NCBI GenBank assembly: GCA_964458805.1
Contig: CAYWKH010000129.1
Span: 1-5,596, forward strand
Direction: 5' to 3'
DNA length: 5,596 nt
Source of the DNA: JAAYLU01 sp964458805
GTDB lineage: Bacteria > Synergistota > Synergistia > Synergistales > Aminobacteriaceae
Part shown: positions 1 to 5,596 of the stretch, piece after piece
How the letters are laid out: every line of letters starts with the position of its first letter
Numbering within the stretch: position 1 is the stretch's first letter
Position numbers and translations under genes: made by a program
The notes under the pieces: generated by a model
Told to the model about the DNA's origin: nothing
Databases searched by the model: none
The model's input: the letters and a program-made list of their open reading frames with translations, nothing else

Positions 1-2069
1 GGGTGCGCCTTCTCGATCTCGTCGAACAGGATCACGGAGTAGGGCCTGCGGCGCACGGCCTCGGTGAGCTGGCCGCCCTCCTCGTAGCCGACGTAGCCGG
101 GGGGCGCTCCGACCATGCGGGAGACGGAGTGCTTCTCCATGTACTCTGACATGTCCAGCCTGATCAGGTTCTCCTCGCTGTCGAAAAGGGCCTCGGCCAG
201 GGTCTTGGCAAGCTCGGTCTTCCCGACCCCGGTCGGCCCGAGGAAGATGAAGGAGCCTATCGGCCGCCTCGGGTCCTTTATCCCGGAGCGGGCGCGCAGC
301 ACCGCGTCGGCCACCAGCTCCACCGCCTCGTCCTGCCCGACGACCCGGCGGTGAAGCACCTCATCCAGCTTCAGCAGCTTCTCCCTCTCCCCCTCCATCA
401 GGCGGGACACGGGAATGCCGGTCCAGCGGCCCACTATCTGGGCTATCTCCTCGTCGGTGACCTCCTCGCGCAGCAGCCTGGACTGGCCGTCGTCCAGCCC
501 CGTCTCCCTCTCCCGGAGCTCCGCCTCCAGCCGCGGCAGAGTGCCGTGCTTCAGCTCGGCCGCCCTGTTCAGGTCGTACTCGCGCTCCGCCCTCTCTATC
601 TCGCGTCCGATGGACTCGATGCGCTGCCTGAGCTCCCGGACGGCGCTTATCTCCTTCTTCTCGGCCTCGTACCGGGCGCGCATCCCCGCCTGCTCCTCGC
701 GGGCCTCCTGCAGCTCCCTCCGCAGGGACTTCAGTCGCTCGCCGCTGGCCACGTCCTTCTCCCGGATCAGCGCGGCCTCCTCGATCTCCAGCTGCATCAC
801 CCTCCTGGAGACAGCGTCCAGCTCCGCCGGCAGCGAGTCTATCTCGGTCCGGATCATCGCGCAGGCCTCGTCCACGAGGTCAATGGCCTTGTCCGGCAGG
901 AAGCGCTCGGTGATGTAGCGGTTCGACAGCACGGCCGCCGCCACGAGGGCGTTGTCGCGTATCTTGACGCCGTGGTGCACCTGGAAGCGCTCCTTCAGGC
1001 CGCGCAGTATGGAGACCGTGTCCTCGACCGTAGGCTGCTCCACCAGGATCGGCTGGAAGCGCCGGGCCAGGGCCGCGTCCTTCTCTATGCGCTTGCGGTA
1101 CTCGTCCACCGTGGTGGCCCCGATGCAGTGAAGCTCCCCGCGCGCGAGAAGCGGCTTTAGCATGTTCCCCGCGTCTATCGCACCCTCCGCCGCCCCGGCG
1201 CCGACTATCGTGTGCAGCTCGTCTATGAACAGTATTATCCTGCCGTCGCTCTCCTTGACCTCGTTGAGCACGGCCTTCAACCGCTCCTCGAACTCCCCCC
1301 TGTACTTCGCGCCCGCCACCAGGGACCCCATGTCGAGCGCGAAGATGGAGCGGTCCTTAAGCCCCTCCGGGACGTCGCCGTTGACTATCCTGGCCGCCAG
1401 CCCCTCGACTATGGCGGTCTTCCCCACCCCCGGGTCGCCGATCAGGACCGGGTTATTCTTCGTCTTGCGGCTGAGTATCCGGACGACCCTGCGGACCTCC
1501 TCGTCCCTGCCTATCACCGGGTCCAGCTTGCCGGCGCGCGCGGCAGCGACGAGGTCCCGCCCGTACTTCTCTAGAGCCTCGTAGGTGGCCTCCGGGTCCT
1601 CGCTGCAGACCCGCGCCCTTCCGCGAACCTCGTTCAGCACCTCGAGGAACTTCTCCTCGCTTGCGCCGAGCTCCGCCAGTATGCGCCCGGCAGCGGTGCT
1701 CCTCCCCTCGTCTATGAACGCCCCGAAGATGTGCTCCACGGACACGTACTCGTCCTTGAGCTGCTCGGCTCTCTGCTGCGCCTTCACCATCAGGCGCGAC
1801 AGGCGCTGAGAGATGTACACCTTGCCCGGCTCGGCCCCGGGACCGGAGACGCGCACCCGCCTGGACAGCTCGTCCTCCAGTCGCCTGACCAGGCTCCTCG
1901 TGTCCACCCCCATGCGGACCAGCAGACGCGGCACCAGGCCGTCCGCCTGCTCGGCCAGGGCCAGCAGCAGGTGCTCCCCGTCCACCTCCGTGTGACCGTA
2001 GGTGACGGCCCTGTTCTGCGCCTCGGTGAACGCCTCCCGCGATTTAGTGGTAAGTTTTGCGAAATCCAT
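1..2069 (-). CDS. clpB: ATP-dependent chaperone ClpB (protein disaggregase), C-terminus cut by window edge
   Basis: ClpB is a cytoplasmic hexameric AAA+ machine that works with DnaK/DnaJ/GrpE to pull polypeptides out of aggregates after heat or other stress. Read on the minus strand from the ATG at 2069-2067, 689 codons are visible. An N-domain with two Clp-N repeats (about 1-150) is followed by AAA domain 1: Walker A GDPGVGKT at 211-218, pore-loop Tyr256 in KYRGEFEERL, Walker B D283-E284, arginine pair R336-R337. A coiled-coil middle domain (about 414-530) separates it from AAA domain 2: Walker A GPTGVGKT at 611-618, pore-loop Tyr659 in GYVGYEEGG, Walker B D683-E684. The full-length middle domain points to ClpB rather than ClpA, ClpC or ClpE. 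Motif positions run 5-6 residues ahead of E. coli ClpB (857 aa), so about 170 residues lie outside the window. All key catalytic residues in view are intact. The start is supported by AAAGGAG nine bases upstream. Confidence 0.97.
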   Translation of the reverse strand, partial: MDFAKLTTKSREAFTEAQNRAVTYGHTEVDGEHLLLALAEQADGLVPRLLVRMGVDTRSLVRRLEDELSRRVRVSGPGAEPGKVYISQRLSRLMVKAQQRAEQLKDEYVSVEHIFGAFIDEGRSTAAGRILAELGASEEKFLEVLNEVRGRARVCSEDPEATYEALEKYGRDLVAAARAGKLDPVIGRDEEVRRVVRILSRKTKNNPVLIGDPGVGKTAIVEGLAARIVNGDVPEGLKDRSIFALDMGSLVAGAKYRGEFEERLKAVLNEVKESDGRIILFIDELHTIVGAGAAEGAIDAGNMLKPLLARGELHCIGATTVDEYRKRIEKDAALARRFQPILVEQPTVEDTVSILRGLKERFQVHHGVKIRDNALVAAAVLSNRYITERFLPDKAIDLVDEACAMIRTEIDSLPAELDAVSRRVMQLEIEEAALIREKDVASGERLKSLRRELQEAREEQAGMRARYEAEKKEISAVRELRQRIESIGREIERAEREYDLNRAAELKHGTLPRLEAELRERETGLDDGQSRLLREEVTDEEIAQIVGRWTGIPVSRLMEGEREKLLKLDEVLHRRVVGQDEAVELVADAVLRARSGIKDPRRPIGSFIFLGPTGVGKTELAKTLAEALFDSEENLIRLDMSEYMEKHSVSRMVGAPPGYVGYEEGGQLTEAVRRRPYSVILFDEIEKAH

Positions 2070-2078
2070 CGCCAATCA

Positions 2079-2085
2079 CTCCTTT
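2079..2085 (-). promoter_or_regulatory. Ribosome binding site of clpB
   Basis: AAAGGAG on the minus strand, nine bases before the ATG at 2069-2067. It fixes the start of clpB. Its first bases overlap the right heptad of the CtsR-like repeat (2083-2099), so a repressor bound there would cover part of this site in the DNA. Confidence 0.85.
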
Positions 2086-2099
2086 GACCAATATTAACC
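2083..2099 (-). promoter_or_regulatory. Possible CtsR operator (heptad direct repeat) of clpB
   Basis: The minus strand reads GGTTAAT-ATT-GGTCAAA. The CtsR operator known from Firmicutes is a direct repeat of (A/G)GTCAAA with a three-base spacer (NAN). Here the second heptad matches fully, the first matches 5 of 7, and the spacer length is right, though its middle base is T rather than A. It begins about seven bases after the -10 element, so it would lie across the transcription start, a normal place for repression of a clp gene. One heptad is imperfect and the other partly overlaps the Shine-Dalgarno sequence, so chance resemblance is possible. No CIRCE (HrcA) repeat was seen here. Confidence 0.45.
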
Positions 2100-2105
2100 T
2101 TATAG

Positions 2106-2134
2106 ATTATAACTGCTTTTATGGGTCGAATAAA
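2106..2134 (-). promoter_or_regulatory. Promoter of clpB (sigma-70/sigma-A type)
   Basis: The minus strand carries a perfect -10 hexamer TATAAT (2111-2106). Exactly 17 bases upstream is TTTATT (2134-2129), which matches the -35 consensus at only 3 of 6 positions. Transcription would start near 2099, leaving a leader of about 30 bases. The -35 is weak, so the -10 carries most of the support. The region is much richer in A and T than the flanking genes. Confidence 0.6.
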
Positions 2135-2238
2135 GAGGCGTGACGGCCCGCGAGTGTCGATTTTGGCGTGATTCTTCCAATATCCTCGGAATTACTCCGC
2201 GAAGCTCGCGTATTCGTCATTTTCTAGCATCGTACCAC

Positions 2239-2267
2239 TTGATTAAACGTCGCGGTTGTCGAATAAT
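2239..2267 (+). promoter_or_regulatory. Promoter of the MalT-like regulator gene
   Basis: TTGATT (2239-2244, 4 of 6 matches to the -35 consensus), a 17-base spacer, then AATAAT (2262-2267, 5 of 6 matches to the -10 consensus). The predicted start near 2274 gives a leader of about 33 bases with the ribosome binding site at its end. This placement also argues against the in-frame TTG at 2256 as a start codon, since it would lie upstream of the transcription start. Confidence 0.6.
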
Positions 2268-2292
2268 GAACCTAGCCGCAGGGATAATTCCG

Positions 2293-2299
2293 AAGGAGG
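2293..2299 (+). promoter_or_regulatory. Ribosome binding site deciding the regulator start
   Basis: AAGGAGG, a near-perfect anti-16S match, lies seven bases before the ATG at 2307. It selects this ATG over an in-frame TTG 51 bases upstream, which would add 17 residues without family resemblance. Confidence 0.88.
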
Positions 2300-2306
2300 G
2301 TGCAAC

Positions 2307-4757
2307 ATGGCGCAAACGAACCAGATCTACCTGCCCGAACGCCTCCTCGCTAGGCTGGACGGCGTCAGGAATCACCGCCTGACGCTCATCGAGGCCCCGT
2401 CGGGCTTCGGAAAGACCACCTCGTTCCGCGAGTACCTCAGGGGACGGAGCGAGGCTCGCTGCTTCTGGTACACATGCCTGGGGGAGACTCGCACCAGGGC
2501 CTGGAACGGGGTCTGCGACCTCCTCGGGAACGTGGACTCCGCCGTTGCGCGCGGCCTGCGCGGGCTCGGAATGCCCGACAGGGACACCGCCGCCGATGCC
2601 GCCGCCATGATGGGCGATTGCAGGTGCGACCGCGAGACCTACCTCGTGGTCGACAACTACCAGCTGCTGGAGTGCGACTCCCCGACCGGGATAGTCAACG
2701 CCTTCTCACTGCACAACAGCGACTCCCTTCGCATGGTCTTCATCACCCAGGAGATCCCTGGCGACGACACCTGGAGCGCCTCGGACATCCTGAGGATAAA
2801 CGCGGGGGACTACCTGTTCGACAGAGAGAGCGTAGCCAGGTGCTTCAGGCTCGCGGGGCTTCGTCCGACTTCCTCGGAGCTCGATGCGGTATACAGGGCC
2901 TCGGGAGGCTGGGTGGCCTCGATAAAGCTCCACATGATCCACTACCGGCTCACCGGCGCCGTGGCCCCCGCCGGGGACATGGACGGGCTCATCGAATCCG
3001 CCCTGTGGGGCCGCCTGCCTGACCGCGACAGGCGGCTGCTCATGGGAGTGTCGCTGTTCGACAAGTTCTCCCTGAAACAGGCCTCCATGATGATGGACGG
3101 CGCCCTCGCCGACGACGCCATAGCGGACGTCCTCGAGAAGAACGTGTTCATCCCGTGCTCCCCGACCGAGGGTGTCTTCTACATGCACGGGATACTCAAG
3201 GACTTCCTCCTGCGCAGGTTCGCGGAGACCCCGCGCGCCTTCCGGGATCTCGCCCGCGACAGGGCCGGGCGAGCCGCGGCCGCAGCGGGGGACCTGTTCC
3301 AGGCGACGAAGTTCTTCCTTGAGACCGGGGACTACGCCTCTATCCTGTCGTTGCCCTTCACCACCCGCTTCTTCTACAACTTCCCGGAGCGAAGCGTGAT
3401 CGACCTGTTCGAGCGGCTGGTCGACGAGTGCCCGGAGGAGACCCTGCTGAGTCGCCCGATGGCGCTGATCACGTTCGCCCAGCAGTTTTTCAGGGACAGG
3501 AGGACCGATGCCTTCTCCAAGGCCTCGGGCCTGTTGCGGCGGGTTGTCGAAACCCCGGGCGCGCTCCCGGAGGAGGAGCTGCTGCGCGTGAGGGGCGAGT
3601 TCGAAATCCTGACATCGTTCCCGCACTTCAACGACATAGCCGCGATGAGCGAGCACCACAGGCGCGCCTACGCCGACCTGGGGAGGATAACCTCCCCGCC
3701 CCGATCGCAGATTTTCGGCGGCGCGATGCCCTGGACGATGAGCGGGGCCTCGGTACTCTTCCTCTACTGGAGGAAGAGCGGGACCCTTGACGACACCCTG
3801 TCGGTCATGGACGAGTGCCTTCCCTGCTACGTCGCCCTCGCCGGAGGACACGGGGCCGGGGGTGAGTACATCATGAGGGCCGAGGCCGCCCTCGCTCGCG
3901 GTGACGACGCGCCGGCAGAGGTGATGGCCCGCTCCGCCCTGTACGCGGCCCGCGCGGCGGGTCAGGCAGGGAACAGCCTGTGCGCCTGGCTGGTGCTGGC
4001 CCGGACCGCGGTCCTGCGCGGCGACCGGGAGCTCTACCTGTCGGCCCGCAATAGCATCAGGGACGAGGCCGCAGAGTCCGCGCAGAGGTCCATCACGCGG
4101 ATTGCAGACCTGTGCCTTGCCTGCACGGACATCCTGCTGGGGCGGCTAGACGACATCCCGCAGTGGCTGAACGACGCGGCCGGCATACGCAGGGCGGTCT
4201 ACGCCGACGGTCAGCCCTACGCTCTCACCCTTCATGCCACCGCCCTGCTGTCGGCGGGACGCCACGATGAGCTCCGCTCCGTGGCGGAGCCCCTCGTTGC
4301 AGTCGCTCGAAGGATGAACTACCTGCTGCCGCAGGTGGTCGTGGAGGTGCTGCTCGCGGCCGCCGGGGAACGCGAAGGACGACGGGGCGAGGCCGAGGCT
4401 CACCTCGAGGCCGCGCTAGCCCTGGCCCTGCCCGACAATGTCCTGATGCCTTTCGCCGAGCAGGCCGGCGCGCTCGGCGCGCTGCTGCGCAACGGCAGCA
4501 TGGACCCGGCCCTCCTGGCGCTCTGCGACAGGCAGGCGAGGGGGGTGGCCTCGATACTGGGGGTTCCCGCCGCCGCACAGCCGCTGAGCGGCAGGCAGGC
4601 GGAGGTCGCCGCGATGCTCAAGGACGGGCTAACGGTCAGGCAGATCGCCGCAAGCCTCGGCATCTCGGAGAACACTGTGAAGTCCACCGCCAGGGCGGTG
4701 TACGAAAGACTGGGAGTGCACACCCGCGCCGAGCTGCGCAGGGCGAGGTTGCACTGA
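2307..4757 (+). CDS. MalT-like LuxR-family transcriptional regulator (STAND P-loop NTPase with C-terminal HTH)
   Basis: This 816-residue cytoplasmic DNA-binding regulator has the architecture of MalT/LAL proteins, which bind ATP, sense an inducer through a helical-repeat domain, oligomerise and activate promoters. Visible in order: Walker A APSGFGKTT at 30-38 (Lys36); Walker B YLVVDNYQLL at 112-121 (Asp116); GGWVASIKL at 200-208, equivalent to the SGWATALQL region of MalT; HGILKDFL at 294-301, the conserved H-x-(L/F) segment of the STAND winged helix; an Ala/Leu-rich TPR-like region of roughly 310-740; and a LuxR-type HTH at 760-816 starting LSGRQAEVAAML, with TVK at 790-792 and a YERLGVHTRAEL ending. 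The length is close to MalT (about 900). Oddities: Asn117 follows the Walker B Asp where MalT has a second Asp, and Thr794 replaces the His common after VK in LuxR HTHs. It has its own promoter and lies divergent from clpB. No maltose gene is adjacent, so the inducer and target are unknown and calling it malT would not be justified. Confidence 0.93.
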   Translation: MAQTNQIYLPERLLARLDGVRNHRLTLIEAPSGFGKTTSFREYLRGRSEARCFWYTCLGETRTRAWNGVCDLLGNVDSAVARGLRGLGMPDRDTAADAAAMMGDCRCDRETYLVVDNYQLLECDSPTGIVNAFSLHNSDSLRMVFITQEIPGDDTWSASDILRINAGDYLFDRESVARCFRLAGLRPTSSELDAVYRASGGWVASIKLHMIHYRLTGAVAPAGDMDGLIESALWGRLPDRDRRLLMGVSLFDKFSLKQASMMMDGALADDAIADVLEKNVFIPCSPTEGVFYMHGILKDFLLRRFAETPRAFRDLARDRAGRAAAAAGDLFQATKFFLETGDYASILSLPFTTRFFYNFPERSVIDLFERLVDECPEETLLSRPMALITFAQQFFRDRRTDAFSKASGLLRRVVETPGALPEEELLRVRGEFEILTSFPHFNDIAAMSEHHRRAYADLGRITSPPRSQIFGGAMPWTMSGASVLFLYWRKSGTLDDTLSVMDECLPCYVALAGGHGAGGEYIMRAEAALARGDDAPAEVMARSALYAARAAGQAGNSLCAWLVLARTAVLRGDRELYLSARNSIRDEAAESAQRSITRIADLCLACTDILLGRLDDIPQWLNDAAGIRRAVYADGQPYALTLHATALLSAGRHDELRSVAEPLVAVARRMNYLLPQVVVEVLLAAAGEREGRRGEAEAHLEAALALALPDNVLMPFAEQAGALGALLRNGSMDPALLALCDRQARGVASILGVPAAAQPLSGRQAEVAAMLKDGLTVRQIAASLGISENTVKSTARAVYERLGVHTRAELRRARLH

Positions 4758-4798
4758 GCCGTCCAGTCGAGCCGCGCCACCCGTAAATCTCCGAACAG

Positions 4799-4826
4799 CC
4801 CCGATCCCACCCCACCCAAACCACCC
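4799..4826 (-). other. Potential G-quadruplex motif in the spacer
   Basis: The plus strand has five runs of at least three C in 28 bases (4799-4802, 4806-4808, 4810-4813, 4815-4817, 4824-4826) separated by 3, 1, 1 and 6 bases. The minus strand therefore fits the G3+N1-7 quadruplex pattern with short loops. It begins 42 bases after the stop codon of the regulator and lies on the template strand for rightward transcription. Whether it folds or has a role is not known; GC-rich DNA makes such motifs by chance. Confidence 0.4.
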
Positions 4827-4838
4827 GTTCGGGTGATT
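4819..4838. repeat. Small inverted repeat (hairpin) after the regulator gene
   Basis: CACCC (4822-4826) pairs with GGGTG (4831-4835) around a GTTC loop, and two outer A-T pairs (4819-4820 with 4837-4838) extend it past one mismatch. No T-run follows on either strand, so it does not qualify as an intrinsic terminator. It shares its left arm with the last C-run of the potential quadruplex, so the two structures would compete. Confidence 0.35.
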
Positions 4839-4865
4839 CCCAGCCCGGAAGAACAGGTGTATGGT
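4837..4865 (+). promoter_or_regulatory. Weak promoter candidate for the exported protein gene
   Basis: TTCCCA (4837-4842) and TATGGT (4860-4865) are 17 bases apart and each matches consensus at 4 of 6 positions. A start near 4872 would put the 4872-4890 hairpin at the very 5' end of the transcript, with a leader of about 97 bases. Matches of this quality are common by chance; read-through from the regulator gene is the alternative. Confidence 0.2.
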
Positions 4866-4871
4866 TGAACA

Positions 4872-4890
4872 TGCCGGGGACTACCCGGCA
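4872..4890. repeat. Perfect 7-bp inverted repeat upstream of the exported protein gene
   Basis: TGCCGGG (4872-4878) and CCCGGCA (4884-4890) are exact complements around a GACTA loop, forming a compact GC-rich hairpin 78 bases before the downstream start codon. It lacks a following T-run on either strand (AAACTG to the right, TGTTC on the other side), so it is not a canonical Rho-independent terminator. It could be an operator, an RNA leader structure or a Rho-dependent 3' end stabiliser; nothing here decides between these. Confidence 0.4.
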
Positions 4891-4955
4891 AAACTGCGCG
4901 CACGATGCGAGCGGCACGGCGGGCACCGGGTCCCGCGAAGGCGCGCATGACGCTG

Positions 4956-4960
4956 GGAGG
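4956..4960 (+). promoter_or_regulatory. Ribosome binding site of the exported protein gene
   Basis: GGAGG lies eight bases before the ATG at 4969-4971. The next in-frame ATG (4978) would be 17 bases away, too far, so the upstream ATG is the likely start. Confidence 0.8.
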
Positions 4961-4968
4961 GTGGTTCC

Positions 4969-5596
4969 ATGAATGGAATGAGGCACCGATCGAGGTTTTT
5001 ACTGGCCGCGGCTTCGCTGTGCGCCCTGCTTTCGCTTTCGGCGGGGGCGGCGATGGCCGGGAACGAGTTCCTCGTCAAGGACGGGGAGTGGGTGTTTCTC
5101 AAGGACGGGGTCGTGCAGGAGACGCCGATCCCCTACGCAAGCGAGGAGACGGAGGCAGGCGTGATCCACTGGCTACTTATCGAGCCGGAGAACGACGAGA
5201 ACCTCGCGGGGGAGACACCTGGCGTCCGCTTCTACTGCGAGCGGACAGGGGAGTACTCGTTTCTTCCGCTGGAGAGGGCCGACGCCGTGGACGGCTTTAT
5301 CTTCAACCCGGCCGGCGATCGTTTCATCGTGATGGAGGTCGTGGACGAGCATTCGAGGCGCTGGTCGCTTCACACCTTCCCCGGGCTGGAACTTGAGTTC
5401 GAGGTGAAGAGCAGCGAGTACGGCCCGGAGTGGCTGGGGCAGGACCGCCTGGTCTACTCCCGCTACGAGTCCGGCACGCGCCGCGGCATGCCGGAGGATT
5501 ACGCCGACGAGTGGACGTCGGTCTACGTGTACGACATGCCATCGGGCAGCGAGATCCCGGTGAGGCCGGCCACGAAGTATGCAAGCTACTCCTTCG
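4969..5596 (+). CDS. Exported protein of unknown function, possible beta-propeller, C-terminus cut by window edge
   Basis: I do not recognise a named family. The visible 209 residues begin with a clear Sec signal peptide: a basic n-region (R5, H6, R7, R9), a hydrophobic stretch at 10-25, and a likely signal peptidase I site after Ala30 (AMA before Gly31). Cys18 sits inside the hydrophobic core with Leu before it, so it does not form a lipobox; a soluble periplasmic or secreted protein is expected. The mature part alternates hydrophobic and aromatic residues with acidic turns. Two stretches look like propeller blades of the TolB/WD40-like type: FNPAGDRFIVMEVVDE at 112-127 running into WSLHTFPG, and LVYSRYESG followed by SVYVYDMPSGSEIPV. 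This beta-propeller reading is inference from pattern only. The frame stays open to the window end. The gene starts 211 bases after the regulator stop in the same direction, so co-transcription is possible but not shown. Confidence 0.8.
   Translation, partial: MNGMRHRSRFLLAAASLCALLSLSAGAAMAGNEFLVKDGEWVFLKDGVVQETPIPYASEETEAGVIHWLLIEPENDENLAGETPGVRFYCERTGEYSFLPLERADAVDGFIFNPAGDRFIVMEVVDEHSRRWSLHTFPGLELEFEVKSSEYGPEWLGQDRLVYSRYESGTRRGMPEDYADEWTSVYVYDMPSGSEIPVRPATKYASYSF

Noticed and set aside
351..1160. 269-codon open frame on the plus strand, plus other plus-strand frames between 115 and 2087
   Set aside because: They are antisense to clpB, whose minus-strand translation matches the ClpB family throughout. 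Their Leu/Pro/Arg/Ser-rich translations are typical of shadow frames in GC-rich DNA.
2070..2160. CIRCE (HrcA) operator in front of clpB
   Set aside because: No TTAGCACTC-N9-GAGTGCTAA-like inverted repeat is present; only isolated GAGTG-type matches occur.
2256..2306. 17-residue N-terminal extension of the regulator from an in-frame TTG
   Set aside because: The TTG lies upstream of the predicted transcription start, just before the -10 hexamer. The ATG at 2307 has an excellent Shine-Dalgarno sequence and begins the family-like sequence.
2140..2382. 80-codon plus-strand frame starting with GTG, including a nested 38-codon frame from the ATG at 2266
   Set aside because: It crosses the promoter and then the regulator gene in another frame, lacks a properly spaced ribosome binding site and resembles nothing known.
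2706..3851. 381-codon open frame on the minus strand
   Set aside because: It lies wholly antisense within the regulator gene, has a low-complexity Gly/Val/Arg/Glu-rich translation and shows no recognisable motif.
4822..4890. Intrinsic terminator after the regulator gene
   Set aside because: Both hairpins in the spacer lack a T-run on either strand, so neither meets the usual definition.
4400..4948. 182-codon minus-strand frame running from the spacer into the 3' end of the regulator gene
   Set aside because: It is antisense to the conserved LuxR HTH, and its Ala/Arg/Ser-rich sequence suggests a shadow frame.
5020..5022. Lipoprotein signal at Cys18 of the exported protein
   Set aside because: The residue before Cys is Leu rather than Gly, Ala or Ser, and the Cys is in the middle of the hydrophobic core. 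A signal peptidase I site after Ala30 fits better.
4905..5396. 163-codon plus-strand frame overlapping the exported protein gene
   Set aside because: Its translation is Gly/Arg-rich low complexity. The overlapping frame from 4969 has a good ribosome binding site, a clear signal peptide and ordinary composition.

Overview
The window is GC-rich, coding-dense bacterial DNA holding three protein genes, two of them cut by the window edges. I see no RNA gene, mobile element, CRISPR array or gene remnant. Frequent AGG (Arg) and regular ATA (Ile) codons in a GC-rich genome, a large STAND/LuxR regulator, and a possible CtsR-type operator in front of clpB suggest an anaerobic Gram-positive or Synergistota-like bacterium. 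Synergistota is my best guess, at low confidence; no marker gene here settles it.

Layout. (1) Positions 1-2069, minus strand: the first 689 codons of clpB, the AAA+ protein disaggregase. The gene runs off the left edge inside the second ATPase domain. (2) Positions 2070-2306: an AT-richer divergent intergenic region. It holds a clpB promoter with a perfect TATAAT, a CtsR-like heptad direct repeat at the expected clpB transcription start, and a separate good sigma-70-type promoter reading right. (3) Positions 2307-4757, plus strand: an 816-residue MalT-like (STAND P-loop NTPase plus LuxR helix-turn-helix) transcriptional regulator. (4) Positions 4758-4968: a 211-base spacer with a C-rich tract (potential G-quadruplex on the minus strand), two small hairpins and only a weak promoter candidate. 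(5) Positions 4969-5596, plus strand: the first 209 codons of an unrecognised exported protein with a clear Sec signal peptide and beta-propeller-like segments.

How the genes relate. clpB is a stress-response housekeeping gene. The regulator is transcribed away from it from its own promoter and probably senses an unknown small molecule or protein through its TPR-like region. Its target cannot be read from this window; the exported protein downstream is a possible target or functional partner only by position. No clear new biological system is visible. The most interesting points are the CtsR-like box, the departures from family consensus in the regulator, and the structured spacer.
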